Assembly: GCF_006738645.1 (NCBI RefSeq)
Contig: NZ_AP019700.1
Coordinates: 5,178,351 to 5,242,350 of the forward strand
Direction: 5' to 3'
Origin: Stella humosa
GTDB taxonomy: Bacteria > Pseudomonadota > Alphaproteobacteria > ATCC43930 > Allostellaceae
Length of the DNA stretch: 64,000 nucleotides
Of the stretch, positions 35,963 through 45,430 are shown one piece after another. The translations under genes and the position numbers were made by a program. Below the pieces are notes generated by a model, which saw only the letters and a list, made by a program, of their open reading frames with translations, searched no databases and was not told the origin of the DNA. Every line of letters starts with the position of its first letter. Position 1 is the stretch's first letter.

Positions 35963-37571
35963 GGCCGCCGACCTGCTGGCACGCCGGCTCCACGAGGCGG
36001 GCTGCCGCCTGGCGTTCGGGATGCCGGGCGGCGAGGTGCTGACGATCGTCGACGCGCTTGAGGCCGCCGGCATCCGCTTCGTGCTGGCCCGGCACGAGAA
36101 TGCCGCCGGCTTCATGGCCGAGGGTGCCTGGCACATGACGGGTGCGCCCGGCATCCTGGTGGCGACGGTGGGTCCGGGCGCGGCCAACGCCGTCAATGTG
36201 GCCGCCAACGCCGACCAGGACCGCGTGCCGCTGATCGTGCTGACCGGCTGCGTGGATGCCGACGAGGCGCTGACCTATACCCACCAGGTGTTCGACCACC
36301 GCGCCGTCTTCCAGCCGGTGACGCGTGCGACCTTCACCCTGACGGCGGCCGGCGCTGGCCTCATCGCCGACAAGGCCGTGGCGATCGCCACCGCCGACCG
36401 GCCCGGACCGGTGCATATCGACGTGCCGATCTCGGTCGCCGACACGGTCGTGGCCGAGCCGCTGGTGTCGCGCCACCGCCCCGCCGCACCGGCCGCCCCC
36501 GCCGAGGGCGAGGCGCTGGAGACCGCACGGCGCTGGCTGGCGGATGCACGCCGGCCGGTGATGATCGCCGGGCTGGACGTGCCCAACCAGGGCGCGGACG
36601 CTGACCTGCGTGCCTTTGCGGAGGCCCATGGCGTGCCGGTCATCACCACGTACAAGGCCAAGGGCGTCATCCCGGAGGACCATCCGCTGGCGCTGGGCGG
36701 TGCCGGCCTGTCGCCGCTGGCCGACACCATCCTGCTGCCGCTGGTCCGCGCGGCCGACCTGGTGCTGCTGGTGGGCTACGACCCGATCGAGATGCGGGTG
36801 GGCTGGCGCGACCCCTGGGACCCCGACCGCCAGCGGGTGGTGGAGTTCGCCGCCGCGGCCAACCGCCATTACATGCACCACGCCACGATCGGCTTCGTCT
36901 GCGATGTCGGCGAGGGGCTGAAGGCGCTCGGCCGCGGCGTGGCCGCCGATCCCGTCAAGTGGGCCGATGGGCAGGCCACCCAGGCCCGCCGCCGGCACCA
37001 CGAGGCCTTCGCCTCGAACGGCGCCTGGGGGCCGGCGGCGATCGTCGAGACAGTCCGCCGGATCTTCCCGCGCGACACCGTCGCCACCGTCGATTCCGGC
37101 GCCCACCGCATCCTGATGAGCCAGCTCTGGGAGACCTACGCCCCGCGCGGCGTGCTGCAGTCGAGCGGCCTGTGCACCATGGGATGCGCCCTGCCCCTGG
37201 CCATCGGGGCACAGATTGCCGACCCGGCCCGGCCGGTCGTCGCCTTCACCGGCGATGCCGGCCTGCTGATGGTGCTGGGCGAGCTGTCGACCCTGGCCGA
37301 TCTGGCCCTGCCCGTGACGGTCGTCGTCTTCGTCGATGCCTGCCTCAGCCTGATCGAGATGAAGCAGCGGTCGCGGCAGTTGCCGGCGGCGGGCGTGGAC
37401 TTCGTCGGCCACGATTTTGCCGCCATCGCCCGCGCCATGGGCGGTGCCGGCGAGACCGTGCGCGACATGGCCGGCCTGGAGGCGGCCCTGCTGGCGGCCC
37501 GCGCCCGGACCGACCGCTTCACGGTGATCGGCGCGGTCATCGACCGCCAGGCCTATGACGGGCGGATCTGA
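35949..37571 (+). CDS. Thiamine diphosphate-dependent enzyme (acetolactate synthase-like)
   Basis: 540 residues in the three-domain layout of 2-oxoacid decarboxylases and carboligases. Glu50 in ARHENAAGFMAEGA is the conserved ThDP activator; the central domain contains PVMIAGLDV; the cofactor motif reads GDAGLLMVLGELSTL (about 435) instead of GDG, ending VVFVDACLSLIEMKQ where NDA is usual, with the metal-ligand Asp retained. Substrate unknown; acetolactate synthesis is unlikely given the catabolic neighbours. The start lies inside the ACAD gene. Confidence 0.85.
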   Translation: MPRNRAADLLARRLHEAGCRLAFGMPGGEVLTIVDALEAAGIRFVLARHENAAGFMAEGAWHMTGAPGILVATVGPGAANAVNVAANADQDRVPLIVLTGCVDADEALTYTHQVFDHRAVFQPVTRATFTLTAAGAGLIADKAVAIATADRPGPVHIDVPISVADTVVAEPLVSRHRPAAPAAPAEGEALETARRWLADARRPVMIAGLDVPNQGADADLRAFAEAHGVPVITTYKAKGVIPEDHPLALGGAGLSPLADTILLPLVRAADLVLLVGYDPIEMRVGWRDPWDPDRQRVVEFAAAANRHYMHHATIGFVCDVGEGLKALGRGVAADPVKWADGQATQARRRHHEAFASNGAWGPAAIVETVRRIFPRDTVATVDSGAHRILMSQLWETYAPRGVLQSSGLCTMGCALPLAIGAQIADPARPVVAFTGDAGLLMVLGELSTLADLALPVTVVVFVDACLSLIEMKQRSRQLPAAGVDFVGHDFAAIARAMGGAGETVRDMAGLEAALLAARARTDRFTVIGAVIDRQAYDGRI

Positions 37572-37578
37572 CGCCCGA

Positions 37579-38990
37579 TCAGGCGGCCGGCCACTCGGCC
37601 GGGTGGCTGGCGAGCGGTGACGGCGGCCGGTCCCAGCGGGGCGGCGTCGCCGACATCCGCAGGGCCGGCTTCAGGTGGCGCAGCCGGCCGAAGGGGCTGG
37701 CCGTCTCGATCATCAGATCGGCGCCGGCATCGCGCGCGGGATCGGGGATGGCGAAGGCGGCCGCCCGGTCCGGCACCCGGCCCAGCGCGTCCAGCCAACG
37801 GGCCGTGGCCGCCAGCGACAGGCGCACACACCAACTGCCGCCCTCGTCGGCGCGGCGGGCCAGCGCCACCATGGTGCCGAAGGCGGCCAGATAGGCGGTG
37901 GCATAGTCCAGCGCCTGGGCCGGCAGGTGGTGCGGGCGGTCATGGATGCCGCCGCCCGCTTCGTCGGCCGCGAGGCCGGAGGCCGTCTGCACCAGCGTGT
38001 CGAACCCGCGTCGCGCCCCCCAGGGCCCCGCCTCGCCATAGGCCGAGAGCCGGACCAGCACGATGCCCGGGTGACGGCGCGCGAGTTCGGCCGCGCCGAA
38101 GCCCCGGCCGGCCAGCGCATCCGGCCGGTAGGCATCGATCATCACGTCGGCATCGGCCAGCAGACCATGCAGCCGGTCGCGACCGCCGGGCGCATCCAGG
38201 TCGATCTCGGCATTCACCTTGCCATGGCCGGTATCGAGCAGCAGCGGGGCGACGAAGGGCAGATGCGGCGCACTGATGCGCATCACCGTGGCGCCATGCT
38301 CGGCCAGGGTCCGTCCGGCGACCGGCCCGGCTATCACCCGGCTGAGGTCGAGCACGCGGATACCGGCCAACGGCCGGTTACCGGCACCCCGATGATCGAC
38401 CGACCTGCGCGGCGCATCTCCGATGCGCACAATTTCCACCAGCGGCATCACCGCCACCGCCCGACCTTGCGGGTGGGCCTGCCACTCCTCGCCGCTGCGT
38501 AGCATGGCCGCGCACATGCCGGCCGCGGCCAGCCGGTCCTCCAGCGCCTGGGCGGTCCAGCCGGCGACCTTGGCGGCCACGTCCGCCCGGTCGTTCGCGG
38601 CACCCAGCACCGCCAGGATGCCGTCGCGATGGGGGGGGAAGTTGCAGTGGAACTGTACCCAGCGCCCGTCGCCCGCCTGGTAGAAGCCCGATATCGGGCT
38701 CCACGGGCTTTCGGGTGCTGCATCGTCGACCAGGACATGGCGCTCGGTGCGCAGCGCCAATGCAGCCGCGCGCAAATCTATCGCGACCGTCTGCGCCCCT
38801 CCGCCCCGCCGCCGCCACAGATCGGCCGCCGCCAGCCCGACCGCCCCCAGGCTGGCCGCCCGGCGGTGCCAAGCAGGAACCCTGATGGCAGCACCGGGTC
38901 GGCCCCGGTGATCGTCACAGCCGCGGCCAGCGCCGGGTTCAGGCCGGCCGCGGCCAGGACCTGTTCCAGTGCTGCCTGCGGCGCGGTCAC
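37579..38990 (-). CDS. CaiB/BaiF-type CoA-transferase (apparent frameshift)
   Basis: Class III CoA-transferases move CoA between carboxylic acids. The N-terminus (MTAPQAALEQVLAAAGLNPA) from a GTG at 38990 reads well to LPSGFLLGTA; the sequence then continues in another frame (ASLGAVGLAAADLWRRR) to the stop, about 470 residues in all. The family core is RPLAGIRVLDLSRVIAGPVAGRTLAEHGA. One base appears missing near 38857-38866. The GTG overlaps the TGA of the upstream dehydrogenase gene, which fits a functional operon, so a sequence error is as likely as a true pseudogene. Confidence 0.72.
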
Positions 38991-39919
38991 TTCCGGCTGC
39001 CCTTGCCGGCAGCGCCCGCGACCGAGATGCCGGCCAGCATCTCGTAGACCTTGACCACCGCGCTATCGTCGATGCGGCCATGGCCGGCGGCAGCCGCGGC
39101 CAGGAACTGCTGATGGGCGGCGGCCGCGATCGGCAGCGGGAAGCGCAGGTTGCGCCCGCCATCCAGTACGATGCCCAGGTCCTTCACGAAGATCTCGACC
39201 GCGCTGGTCGGCGTGAAATCCCCCTTCACCATGCGCGCGCCGCGGTTCTCGAACATCCAGGAGCGCGCGGCGCCGCCGGTCACCACGTCGAAGAACTGGG
39301 CGGGGTCGACGCCGGCTCGGGTCGCCAGCGCCAGCGCCTCGGCCGCGGCCGCGATATGGACGCCGGCCAGAAGCTGGTGGGCCATCTTCATGGTGGAGCC
39401 CTTGCCGGGCTCCGTGCCGACGCGGAACATGCGGGCCGAATAGCGCGCCATGGACGGCTCGGCCGCCGCGAAAGCCGCATCCGAGCCCGACGCCATGATG
39501 GTCAGCGTGCCCGATTCCGCCCCGCCCTTGCCGCCGGTCACGGGCGCGTCGACGAAGCCGAAGCCCGCCGCGGCCAGCCGCCGGCCCAGCCCCTCGGCAT
39601 AGGCGGGCGGCACGGTCGCGTGAAGGACGATGGTGGACCCGGCCGGCAGCACGGCGAGCGCGCCGCCCTCGCCGAACAGCACCGCATCGGCCTGGGCGTC
39701 GGTCGCGACCATCAGGATCAGCAGCCCGGCGCCGTCGGCCGCCTCGGCGACGGAGGCGGCCCCTCGCCCGCCCGCCGCCACGAACTGCTCGATCGCGGCC
39801 GGCACCACGTCATAGCCGGTGACGTTGCTGCCGCCCTCCACCTGGTTGGTGCGGGCCAGGTTGGCCGCCATGCCGGCGCCCATGGCGCCGAGCCCGATGA
39901 ATCCGATGCCCGTCGCCAT
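38987..39919 (-). CDS. NAD(P)-dependent beta-hydroxyacid dehydrogenase
   Basis: 310 residues of the 3-hydroxyisobutyrate dehydrogenase superfamily. GFIGLGAMGAGMAANL (about 6-21) binds the dinucleotide, DAPVTGGKGGAESGTLTIMASG at about 122 is the substrate loop, and the catalytic Lys is in GSTMKMAHQLL at about 174. L-threonate or tartronate semialdehyde reductase-like specificities are possible. Situated between the tartrate/malate-type dehydrogenase and the CoA-transferase gene in one operon. Confidence 0.88.
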   Translation of the reverse strand: MATGIGFIGLGAMGAGMAANLARTNQVEGGSNVTGYDVVPAAIEQFVAAGGRGAASVAEAADGAGLLILMVATDAQADAVLFGEGGALAVLPAGSTIVLHATVPPAYAEGLGRRLAAAGFGFVDAPVTGGKGGAESGTLTIMASGSDAAFAAAEPSMARYSARMFRVGTEPGKGSTMKMAHQLLAGVHIAAAAEALALATRAGVDPAQFFDVVTGGAARSWMFENRGARMVKGDFTPTSAVEIFVKDLGIVLDGGRNLRFPLPIAAAAHQQFLAAAAAGHGRIDDSAVVKVYEMLAGISVAGAAGKGSRK

Positions 39920-39948
39920 GTTCGCCCCCTCCGGTCGGTGTCGTTCGA

Positions 39949-41007
39949 TCAGCCGAGCGCGGCCGCGATGGCCTCGCCCAGGTCGCTGGTGCGGGCCTGG
40001 CCGCCCAGGTCGGGCGTGCGCGGCCCGCCCTCGGACAGCACCGTCTCGATCGCGCGCTCGATCGCCTCGGCTGCGGCATGCTCGCCCAGATGCTCCAGCA
40101 TCATGGCCGCCGACCAGATCTGGCCGACCGGGTTGGCGATGCCCTTGCCGGCGATGTCCGGCGCCGAGCCATGCACCGGCTCGAACATCGAGGGGTGCTT
40201 GCGCTCGGGGTTGATGTTGCCCGACGGCGCGATGCCGATCGAGCCCGTCACCGCCGGCCCCAGGTCGGACAGGATGTCGCCGAACAGGTTGGAGCCGACG
40301 ACCACGTCGAAGCGGTCCGGATAGCGCACGAAATGCGCGGTCAGGATGTCGATGTGGTACTGGTCCATCTTCACCTCGGGGAAGTTCTTTCCCATCTCGG
40401 CGAAGCGCTCGTCCCAGTAGGGCATCGTGTGGATGATGCCGTTGGACTTGGTGGCCGACGTCAGGTGCTTCTTGCGCTTCATCGCCAGCTCGAAGGCAAA
40501 GCGCAGGATGCGGTCGACGCCGCGGCGGGTGAACACCGTCTCCTGCATCGCCAGCTCGTTCTCGGTGCCGACATAGAGGCGCCCGCCGATCTCGGAATAC
40601 TCGCCCTCGCAGTTCTCGCGCACGACGTAGAAGTCGATGTCGCCCGGCTCGCGCCCGCGCAAGGGGGATTCCACGCCCTTCATCAGGCGCACGGGGCGCA
40701 GGTTCACATACTGGTCGAAGTGCCGGCGGATCGGAATCAGCAGGCCCCACAGCGAGACGTGGTCAGGCACGCCCGGCCAGCCGACCGCACCCAGGAAGAT
40801 GGAGTCATGGGTCGAGAGCTGCTGCAGCCCGTCCTCGGGCATGAAGCGGCCGGTCTCGTGGAAGCGCTGGCAGCTCCAGTCGAAATGGGTGGCCTCGACC
40901 TTGAAGCCGAAGCGCCGGCCGGCGGCCTCGAGCACGCGCAGGCCCTCCGGAACGACCTCCTTGCCGATGCCGTCGCCGGGAATGACCGCGATCTTGTGGC
41001 TGCGCAT
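39949..41007 (-). CDS. Tartrate / D-malate-type decarboxylating dehydrogenase
   Basis: 352 residues of the isocitrate/isopropylmalate dehydrogenase family. PGDGIGKEVVPEG opens the protein; the substrate region reads VVRENCEGEYSEIGG, as in tartrate and D-malate dehydrogenases rather than LeuB; SNLFGDILSDLGPAVTGSIGIAPSGNINP provides the metal Asp residues. It oxidises a 2-hydroxyacid with NAD and Mn/Mg and may decarboxylate it. First gene of the minus-strand operon here. Confidence 0.88.
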   Translation of the reverse strand: MRSHKIAVIPGDGIGKEVVPEGLRVLEAAGRRFGFKVEATHFDWSCQRFHETGRFMPEDGLQQLSTHDSIFLGAVGWPGVPDHVSLWGLLIPIRRHFDQYVNLRPVRLMKGVESPLRGREPGDIDFYVVRENCEGEYSEIGGRLYVGTENELAMQETVFTRRGVDRILRFAFELAMKRKKHLTSATKSNGIIHTMPYWDERFAEMGKNFPEVKMDQYHIDILTAHFVRYPDRFDVVVGSNLFGDILSDLGPAVTGSIGIAPSGNINPERKHPSMFEPVHGSAPDIAGKGIANPVGQIWSAAMMLEHLGEHAAAEAIERAIETVLSEGGPRTPDLGGQARTSDLGEAIAAALG

Positions 41008-41230
41008 GCTGTCCTCCGCCTATCCGCTATTGCCGCACTGGAACGGTCTGGCGGTATAGCCGGGCGGCCGCAGGATGACCAGCGCCCGACCCCGCCGCAG
41101 TCGCAGGTTTCGATTGCCGCCGGCCCCGGCTGCGGCCACCATCGTCCAGGCGACCAACCGGCGGGGAATCGACTAGCGGCCATCGACCGCGGTCCATCGG
41201 CCGGTGGGTGCCTATGGGGGGCAGGGCGCG

Positions 41231-42625
41231 ATGGCCGACGGAACCAGTGGCCCGGATTTCTTCGAGGACACCAGCGGCGACGACGTCTTCTTCGGGTTCG
41301 AGGGCGACGACACGGTGCTGGGCCTGGGCGGCGACGACTTCCTCGACCTCGGCCCCGGCGCCGACCTGGGCGACGGGGGCAATGGCGACGATTTCCTGAT
41401 TGGCGGGGCCGGCGGCGACACGCTGCTGGGCGGGCCCGGCGTCGATTCCATATTCGGCGGCACCAACATCGACAATGTCGACAGCGGCGACGACCGGATC
41501 GAGGCGGGAGATGCCGACGACGCCGTGCTGGGCGGCGACGGCAGCGACACGGTCCTGGGCGAGGCCGGGCAGGACACGATCAACGGCAATGGCGGCAATG
41601 ATTCGCTGCTGGGCGGCAACGATCCCGACTATCTCCGCGGCGGCACCGACGACGACACGATCCTGGGCGGCAATGGCGACGACTGGCACCTGAACGGCAA
41701 TGCCGGCCGCGATTCGGTGCTGGGCGGCCCCGGCGCCGACAGCGTCTTCGGCGGCTCGGACGACGACTTCCTGAACGGCCAGCAGGGCGACGACATCCTC
41801 AGCGGCGACCGCGGCGACGACTATATCCAGGCCGGCGACGGCAACGACATCGCCTATGGCGGCGAAGGCAGCGACGCCGCGATGTTCGGCGATGGCGGCG
41901 CCGACACGCTCTCGGGCGGCGATGGCCATGACGGGCTGCAGGGCGGCGCCGGCGACGACCTGCTCTATGGCGAGGCCGGGCAGGACTTCCTCCAGGGCGA
42001 CGACGGCCAGGACGGCCTGTTCGGCGGCCCCGATCGCGACATCCTGTTCGGCGATGAGGGCAACGACACGATCCTGGGCGGGGGCGGCGACGACAACGCG
42101 TTCGGCAGCGGCGACGACGACCGGGTGGAAGGCCAGGCCGGCAACGACAGCCTGAACGGCGGTGCGGGCGACGATTCGCTGTTCGGCGGCGACGACGACG
42201 ACCTGCTGAACGGTGCCGACGGCATCGACGGGCTGGATGGCGGCAACGGCGCCGACACGCTGCTGGGCGGGGTCGGCGACGATGGGCTGGACGGCGGCGA
42301 CGGCGAGGACGACCTGCGCGGCGAGGATGGCGACGATCGGCTGGACGGCGGTGCCGGGACCGACACCCTGTGGGGCGGCGCCGGCGCCGACCGTTTCGAA
42401 TTCGCCGAGACGGGCGGGATCGAACTGGTGGTCGACTTCAGCCCCGGCGAGGACGTGCTGGCGCTGGCCGCCGGTCTGGGCGGGATCGTCAATGCGAACG
42501 GCGCGCTGGCGCGGCTGTCGATCGCGGGCAGCGCCATGCGGCTCGACCTCGGCGAGGGCGATGCCATCCTGCTGGCGGGCGTGGCGCCGGGGCAGATCAC
42601 CGCCGCCGATATCGTTTTCTATTGA
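41231..42625 (+). CDS. RTX-type calcium-binding beta-roll protein 1
   Basis: 464 residues, almost entirely glycine/aspartate-rich nonapeptides of the GGxGxDxLx type (roughly 35-40 units), which fold into a calcium-bound parallel beta roll. There is no signal peptide, as expected for type I secretion; the C-terminal 75 residues leave the repeat pattern (FEFAETGGIELVVDFSPGED, then LALAAGLGG) and may hold the export signal. The ATG at 41231 has a G-rich ribosome site; a GTG at 41204 is an alternative. No transporter genes are adjacent. Confidence 0.85.
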   Translation: MADGTSGPDFFEDTSGDDVFFGFEGDDTVLGLGGDDFLDLGPGADLGDGGNGDDFLIGGAGGDTLLGGPGVDSIFGGTNIDNVDSGDDRIEAGDADDAVLGGDGSDTVLGEAGQDTINGNGGNDSLLGGNDPDYLRGGTDDDTILGGNGDDWHLNGNAGRDSVLGGPGADSVFGGSDDDFLNGQQGDDILSGDRGDDYIQAGDGNDIAYGGEGSDAAMFGDGGADTLSGGDGHDGLQGGAGDDLLYGEAGQDFLQGDDGQDGLFGGPDRDILFGDEGNDTILGGGGDDNAFGSGDDDRVEGQAGNDSLNGGAGDDSLFGGDDDDLLNGADGIDGLDGGNGADTLLGGVGDDGLDGGDGEDDLRGEDGDDRLDGGAGTDTLWGGAGADRFEFAETGGIELVVDFSPGEDVLALAAGLGGIVNANGALARLSIAGSAMRLDLGEGDAILLAGVAPGQITAADIVFY

Positions 42626-42776
42626 ATCGGGAGGGCGATGAACCGGCCGATGGGGTCGTGCGACGGAGGGATCACGGAGGAGATGCCGGCGGTGGGACGC
42701 CGGCGCCAACCAGACCACCCCCCGGCCGCCGCGGCCAAGACCGCAGCCGCCAGGGGATAACAGGAGGACCCTGATC

Positions 42777-43799
42777 ATGGCGAACGGCACCAGCGGCGGC
42801 GATCTCTTCACCGGCACCGGCATCGGCGACGAGTACTATGCCCTCGACGGCAACGACACCGTCTCGGGCCTGGGCGGCAACGACACGCTCGACCTCGGCC
42901 CGGGCGCCGACTCCGCCCTCGGCGGCGACGGCGACGACCTCGTCAATGGCAGCGCCGGCAACGACACGATGTTCGGCGGGCCGGGCAACGACTACCTCTT
43001 CGGCGGCACCAACCTCAGCAACGACGCCACCGGCCTCGACCAGATGTTCGGCGGCGACGGCAACGACATCATGCTGGGCGGCGACAGCAACGACACGCTC
43101 GACGGCGAGGGCGGCGACGACGAGATCAACGGCAATACCGGCAACGACCTGGTCGACGGCGGCACCGGTGCCGACTTCGCCCGCGGCGGCCAGGGCACCG
43201 ACACGGTGTTCGGCGGGATCGGCAACGACTGGCACGTCAACGGCAATATCGGCAACGACCTGGTCTATGGCGGCGACGGCGACGACACCGTCTATGGCGG
43301 CCAGGGCGCCGACAGCATGTGGGGCGAGGCCGGCAACGACTGGATGAGCGGCGACCTCAACGATGACACCATGGTCGGCGGAATTGGCGCCGACACGCTG
43401 TATGGCGGCCAGGGCGAAGACGAGCTGCATGGCGGGACCAGCAACGACGTGATCAACGGCGGTTCCGGCAACGATCTGCTCTACGGCGACACCGGTAACG
43501 ACGTGTTCGTGTTCAATAGCGGCAGCGGCGGTCTCGACGGCATCTTCGGCTTCAACCCCGCCTTCGATGTGATCGACCTTGCCAACAACATCAACTCCAC
43601 GTCGATCAACACCGATGGCGAGGCACTGGCCGCGTCCTTCCTGTTCTTCGGGGCCACAGCCATCGATCTCGGGGACGACAATTTCATCCTGCTCTATGAT
43701 GTCACGCCCGATCAGCTCACCGGCGCCAACTTCACCTTCCATGACGAGCTGATCCTGCTGCCACCAGTCATCATCATCGACCCTATCCTGGTCATCTGA
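42777..43799 (+). CDS. RTX-type calcium-binding beta-roll protein 2
   Basis: 340 residues, paralogous to the preceding protein: both begin M-A-(D/N)-G-T-S-G, share LDLGPGAD and FGGTN, and contain a D-W-H-x-N-G-N unit (NDWHVNGN here). About 20-25 RTX units are followed by a C-terminal non-repeat domain (IFGFNPAFDVIDLANNIN and an Ile/Leu-rich end) that likely carries the type I secretion signal. AGGAGG lies 10 bases before the ATG. A long-stem terminator follows. Confidence 0.85.
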   Translation: MANGTSGGDLFTGTGIGDEYYALDGNDTVSGLGGNDTLDLGPGADSALGGDGDDLVNGSAGNDTMFGGPGNDYLFGGTNLSNDATGLDQMFGGDGNDIMLGGDSNDTLDGEGGDDEINGNTGNDLVDGGTGADFARGGQGTDTVFGGIGNDWHVNGNIGNDLVYGGDGDDTVYGGQGADSMWGEAGNDWMSGDLNDDTMVGGIGADTLYGGQGEDELHGGTSNDVINGGSGNDLLYGDTGNDVFVFNSGSGGLDGIFGFNPAFDVIDLANNINSTSINTDGEALAASFLFFGATAIDLGDDNFILLYDVTPDQLTGANFTFHDELILLPPVIIIDPILVI

Positions 43800-43815
43800 C
43801 CGGATACGCGACCAG

Positions 43816-43853
43816 CCGGCCGGGATGGGTGCCACGGCACCCATCCCGGCCGG
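43816..43853 (+). terminator. Terminator after RTX protein 2
   Basis: CCGGCCGGGATGGGTGCC and its inverse complement form an 18-base stem followed by AACTGTTTCGGG. Confidence 0.75.
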
Positions 43854-43973
43854 AACTGTTTCGGGCTTCCTCGCGCGCCGCCTTGGATCGGCCTGCATCC
43901 CGCCCCGCGGGTGCCTCGCTGCCGTCACCGTCGGCTTCCAGCCTGTAGGCGCCTGTCCACCCTCGGAGCCGCC

Positions 43974-45341
43974 ATGACCGCTGCCGGTCCAGTCAGCCCA
44001 ATCCCCGCCCGCCTGCGCGGTGGCCCCGCCGTGAAGGTGGTGCTGGTCGGCATGCTGGTCTTCGCGCTGCTGATCCCCCTCTTCCTGGTCCATGACGCGA
44101 TCCAGGAGCGCCATGGCCGCCACCGCGAGGCGGTGGCCGAGATCGGCTTTGCCTGGGGCCGGCCGCAGGCGCTGGTCGGGCCGGTGCTGGTGGTGCCCTA
44201 TGCCGAGGACCGCAAGGACACCGACGGACGGGTGGTGACGCTGCGCCACCGCCTCTTTCTCTTTCCCGAGCGCCTGGAGGTCGCGGGCGAACTCGCGCCG
44301 GAGGTACGCTACCGCGGCCTGTTCGAGGCCGTCGTCTATCGCGCCGACGTGAAGGTGCGGGCCAGCTTCACCCAGCCCGACCTGCAGGCCCTGGCCGGTC
44401 CACGGGCGCGCATCGAGCCGCGGGAGGCCTATCTCGCCGTCGGCCTGTCGGACCCGCGCAGCATCGATCCGGGCTTCGCCCTGACGGTGGATGGCCGGGC
44501 CGTGGCGACCGCCCCCGATTCGGGCCTGCGGTCGGGCAGCCTGTCCTGGCTGCGCGGCGCCCTGCCGGTGGAGGCGGACGGCACGGGCCGGTCCTTCGCA
44601 GTTGCCTTCGACATGCGCTTCAACGGCAGCGAGCGGCTGCTGTTCGCGCCGCTGGGCAAGGACACCCGGGCCACGCTGGGTGGGGCGTGGCCGAGCCCCA
44701 GCTTCACCGGCGCCTTCCTGCCGACCGACCGGCGCGTCACCGACGATCGCTTCGATGCGAGCTGGGCCGTGTCCTGGTTCGGCCGCGGCTTCGGCGAAAG
44801 CTGGGCCGGCGGCGAGGCGGGCGACCCCGGGCAAACGCTGGAGGCCTCGCTCTTCGGCGCCACCCTGCTGCAGACCGTCAGCCCCTACCGCCTGGTGGAG
44901 CGCGCGGCCAAGTACGGCATCCTCTTCCTGGTGCTGACCTTCGCGGTCTACCTGCTGTTCGAGCTGAAGGGCGGCCTGCGCATCGGCATCGTCTCGTACG
45001 GGCTGGTCGGCCTGTCGCTGTGCCTCTTCTACATATTGCTGCTGGCCCTCAGCGAACCGTTCGGCTTCGCGCCGGCCTATGGCGCGGCCGCCCTGGCGGT
45101 GGTGGTGCAGGCGTCCCTCTACACCTCGGCCGTCAGCCGCAGCCTCGGCCGCGGCGCGCTGTTCGGAGGCCTGCTGGCCGGCCTCTATGGCGTGCTATTC
45201 GTGCTGCTGGGGCTGGAGAGCTATGCCCTGCTGCTGGGGGCCGTACTGCTGTTCGCGGCCTTGTCGGCGGTGATGTACCTGACCCGGCGAATCGACTGGC
45301 AGGCGCGCGGACCGGTTGAACGAGCGGCGCCAACCGTTTGA
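43974..45341 (+). CDS. creD: Cell envelope integrity protein CreD
   Basis: 455 residues. One membrane span near the N-terminus (VVLVGMLVFALLIPLFLV), a large periplasmic beta domain (residues about 50-300) and five or six C-terminal spans (YGILFLVLTFAVYLLFELKGG onward). CreD is an inner-membrane protein of the CreBC regulon in gamma-proteobacteria, linked to envelope stress. No creB/creC lies nearby, so regulation here must differ. The ATG at 43974 is the first after the terminator. Confidence 0.88.
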   Translation: MTAAGPVSPIPARLRGGPAVKVVLVGMLVFALLIPLFLVHDAIQERHGRHREAVAEIGFAWGRPQALVGPVLVVPYAEDRKDTDGRVVTLRHRLFLFPERLEVAGELAPEVRYRGLFEAVVYRADVKVRASFTQPDLQALAGPRARIEPREAYLAVGLSDPRSIDPGFALTVDGRAVATAPDSGLRSGSLSWLRGALPVEADGTGRSFAVAFDMRFNGSERLLFAPLGKDTRATLGGAWPSPSFTGAFLPTDRRVTDDRFDASWAVSWFGRGFGESWAGGEAGDPGQTLEASLFGATLLQTVSPYRLVERAAKYGILFLVLTFAVYLLFELKGGLRIGIVSYGLVGLSLCLFYILLLALSEPFGFAPAYGAAALAVVVQASLYTSAVSRSLGRGALFGGLLAGLYGVLFVLLGLESYALLLGAVLLFAALSAVMYLTRRIDWQARGPVERAAPTV

Positions 45342-45430
45342 GGGAAAAGGCGGCCCGGCGGGCGCCGGTCGACAGCGACCGGCCCTTCGGCTATGTACGT
45401 CCGATCGCGATTCCCCCCAAAGGCCGCAGC

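Noticed and set aside
41027..44834. Two long minus-strand frames (about 600-720 codons) across the RTX genes
   Set aside because: They are antisense translations of Gly/Asp-rich repeats; Val/Ala/Ile-rich with no motifs, and the plus-strand RTX pattern is unmistakable.
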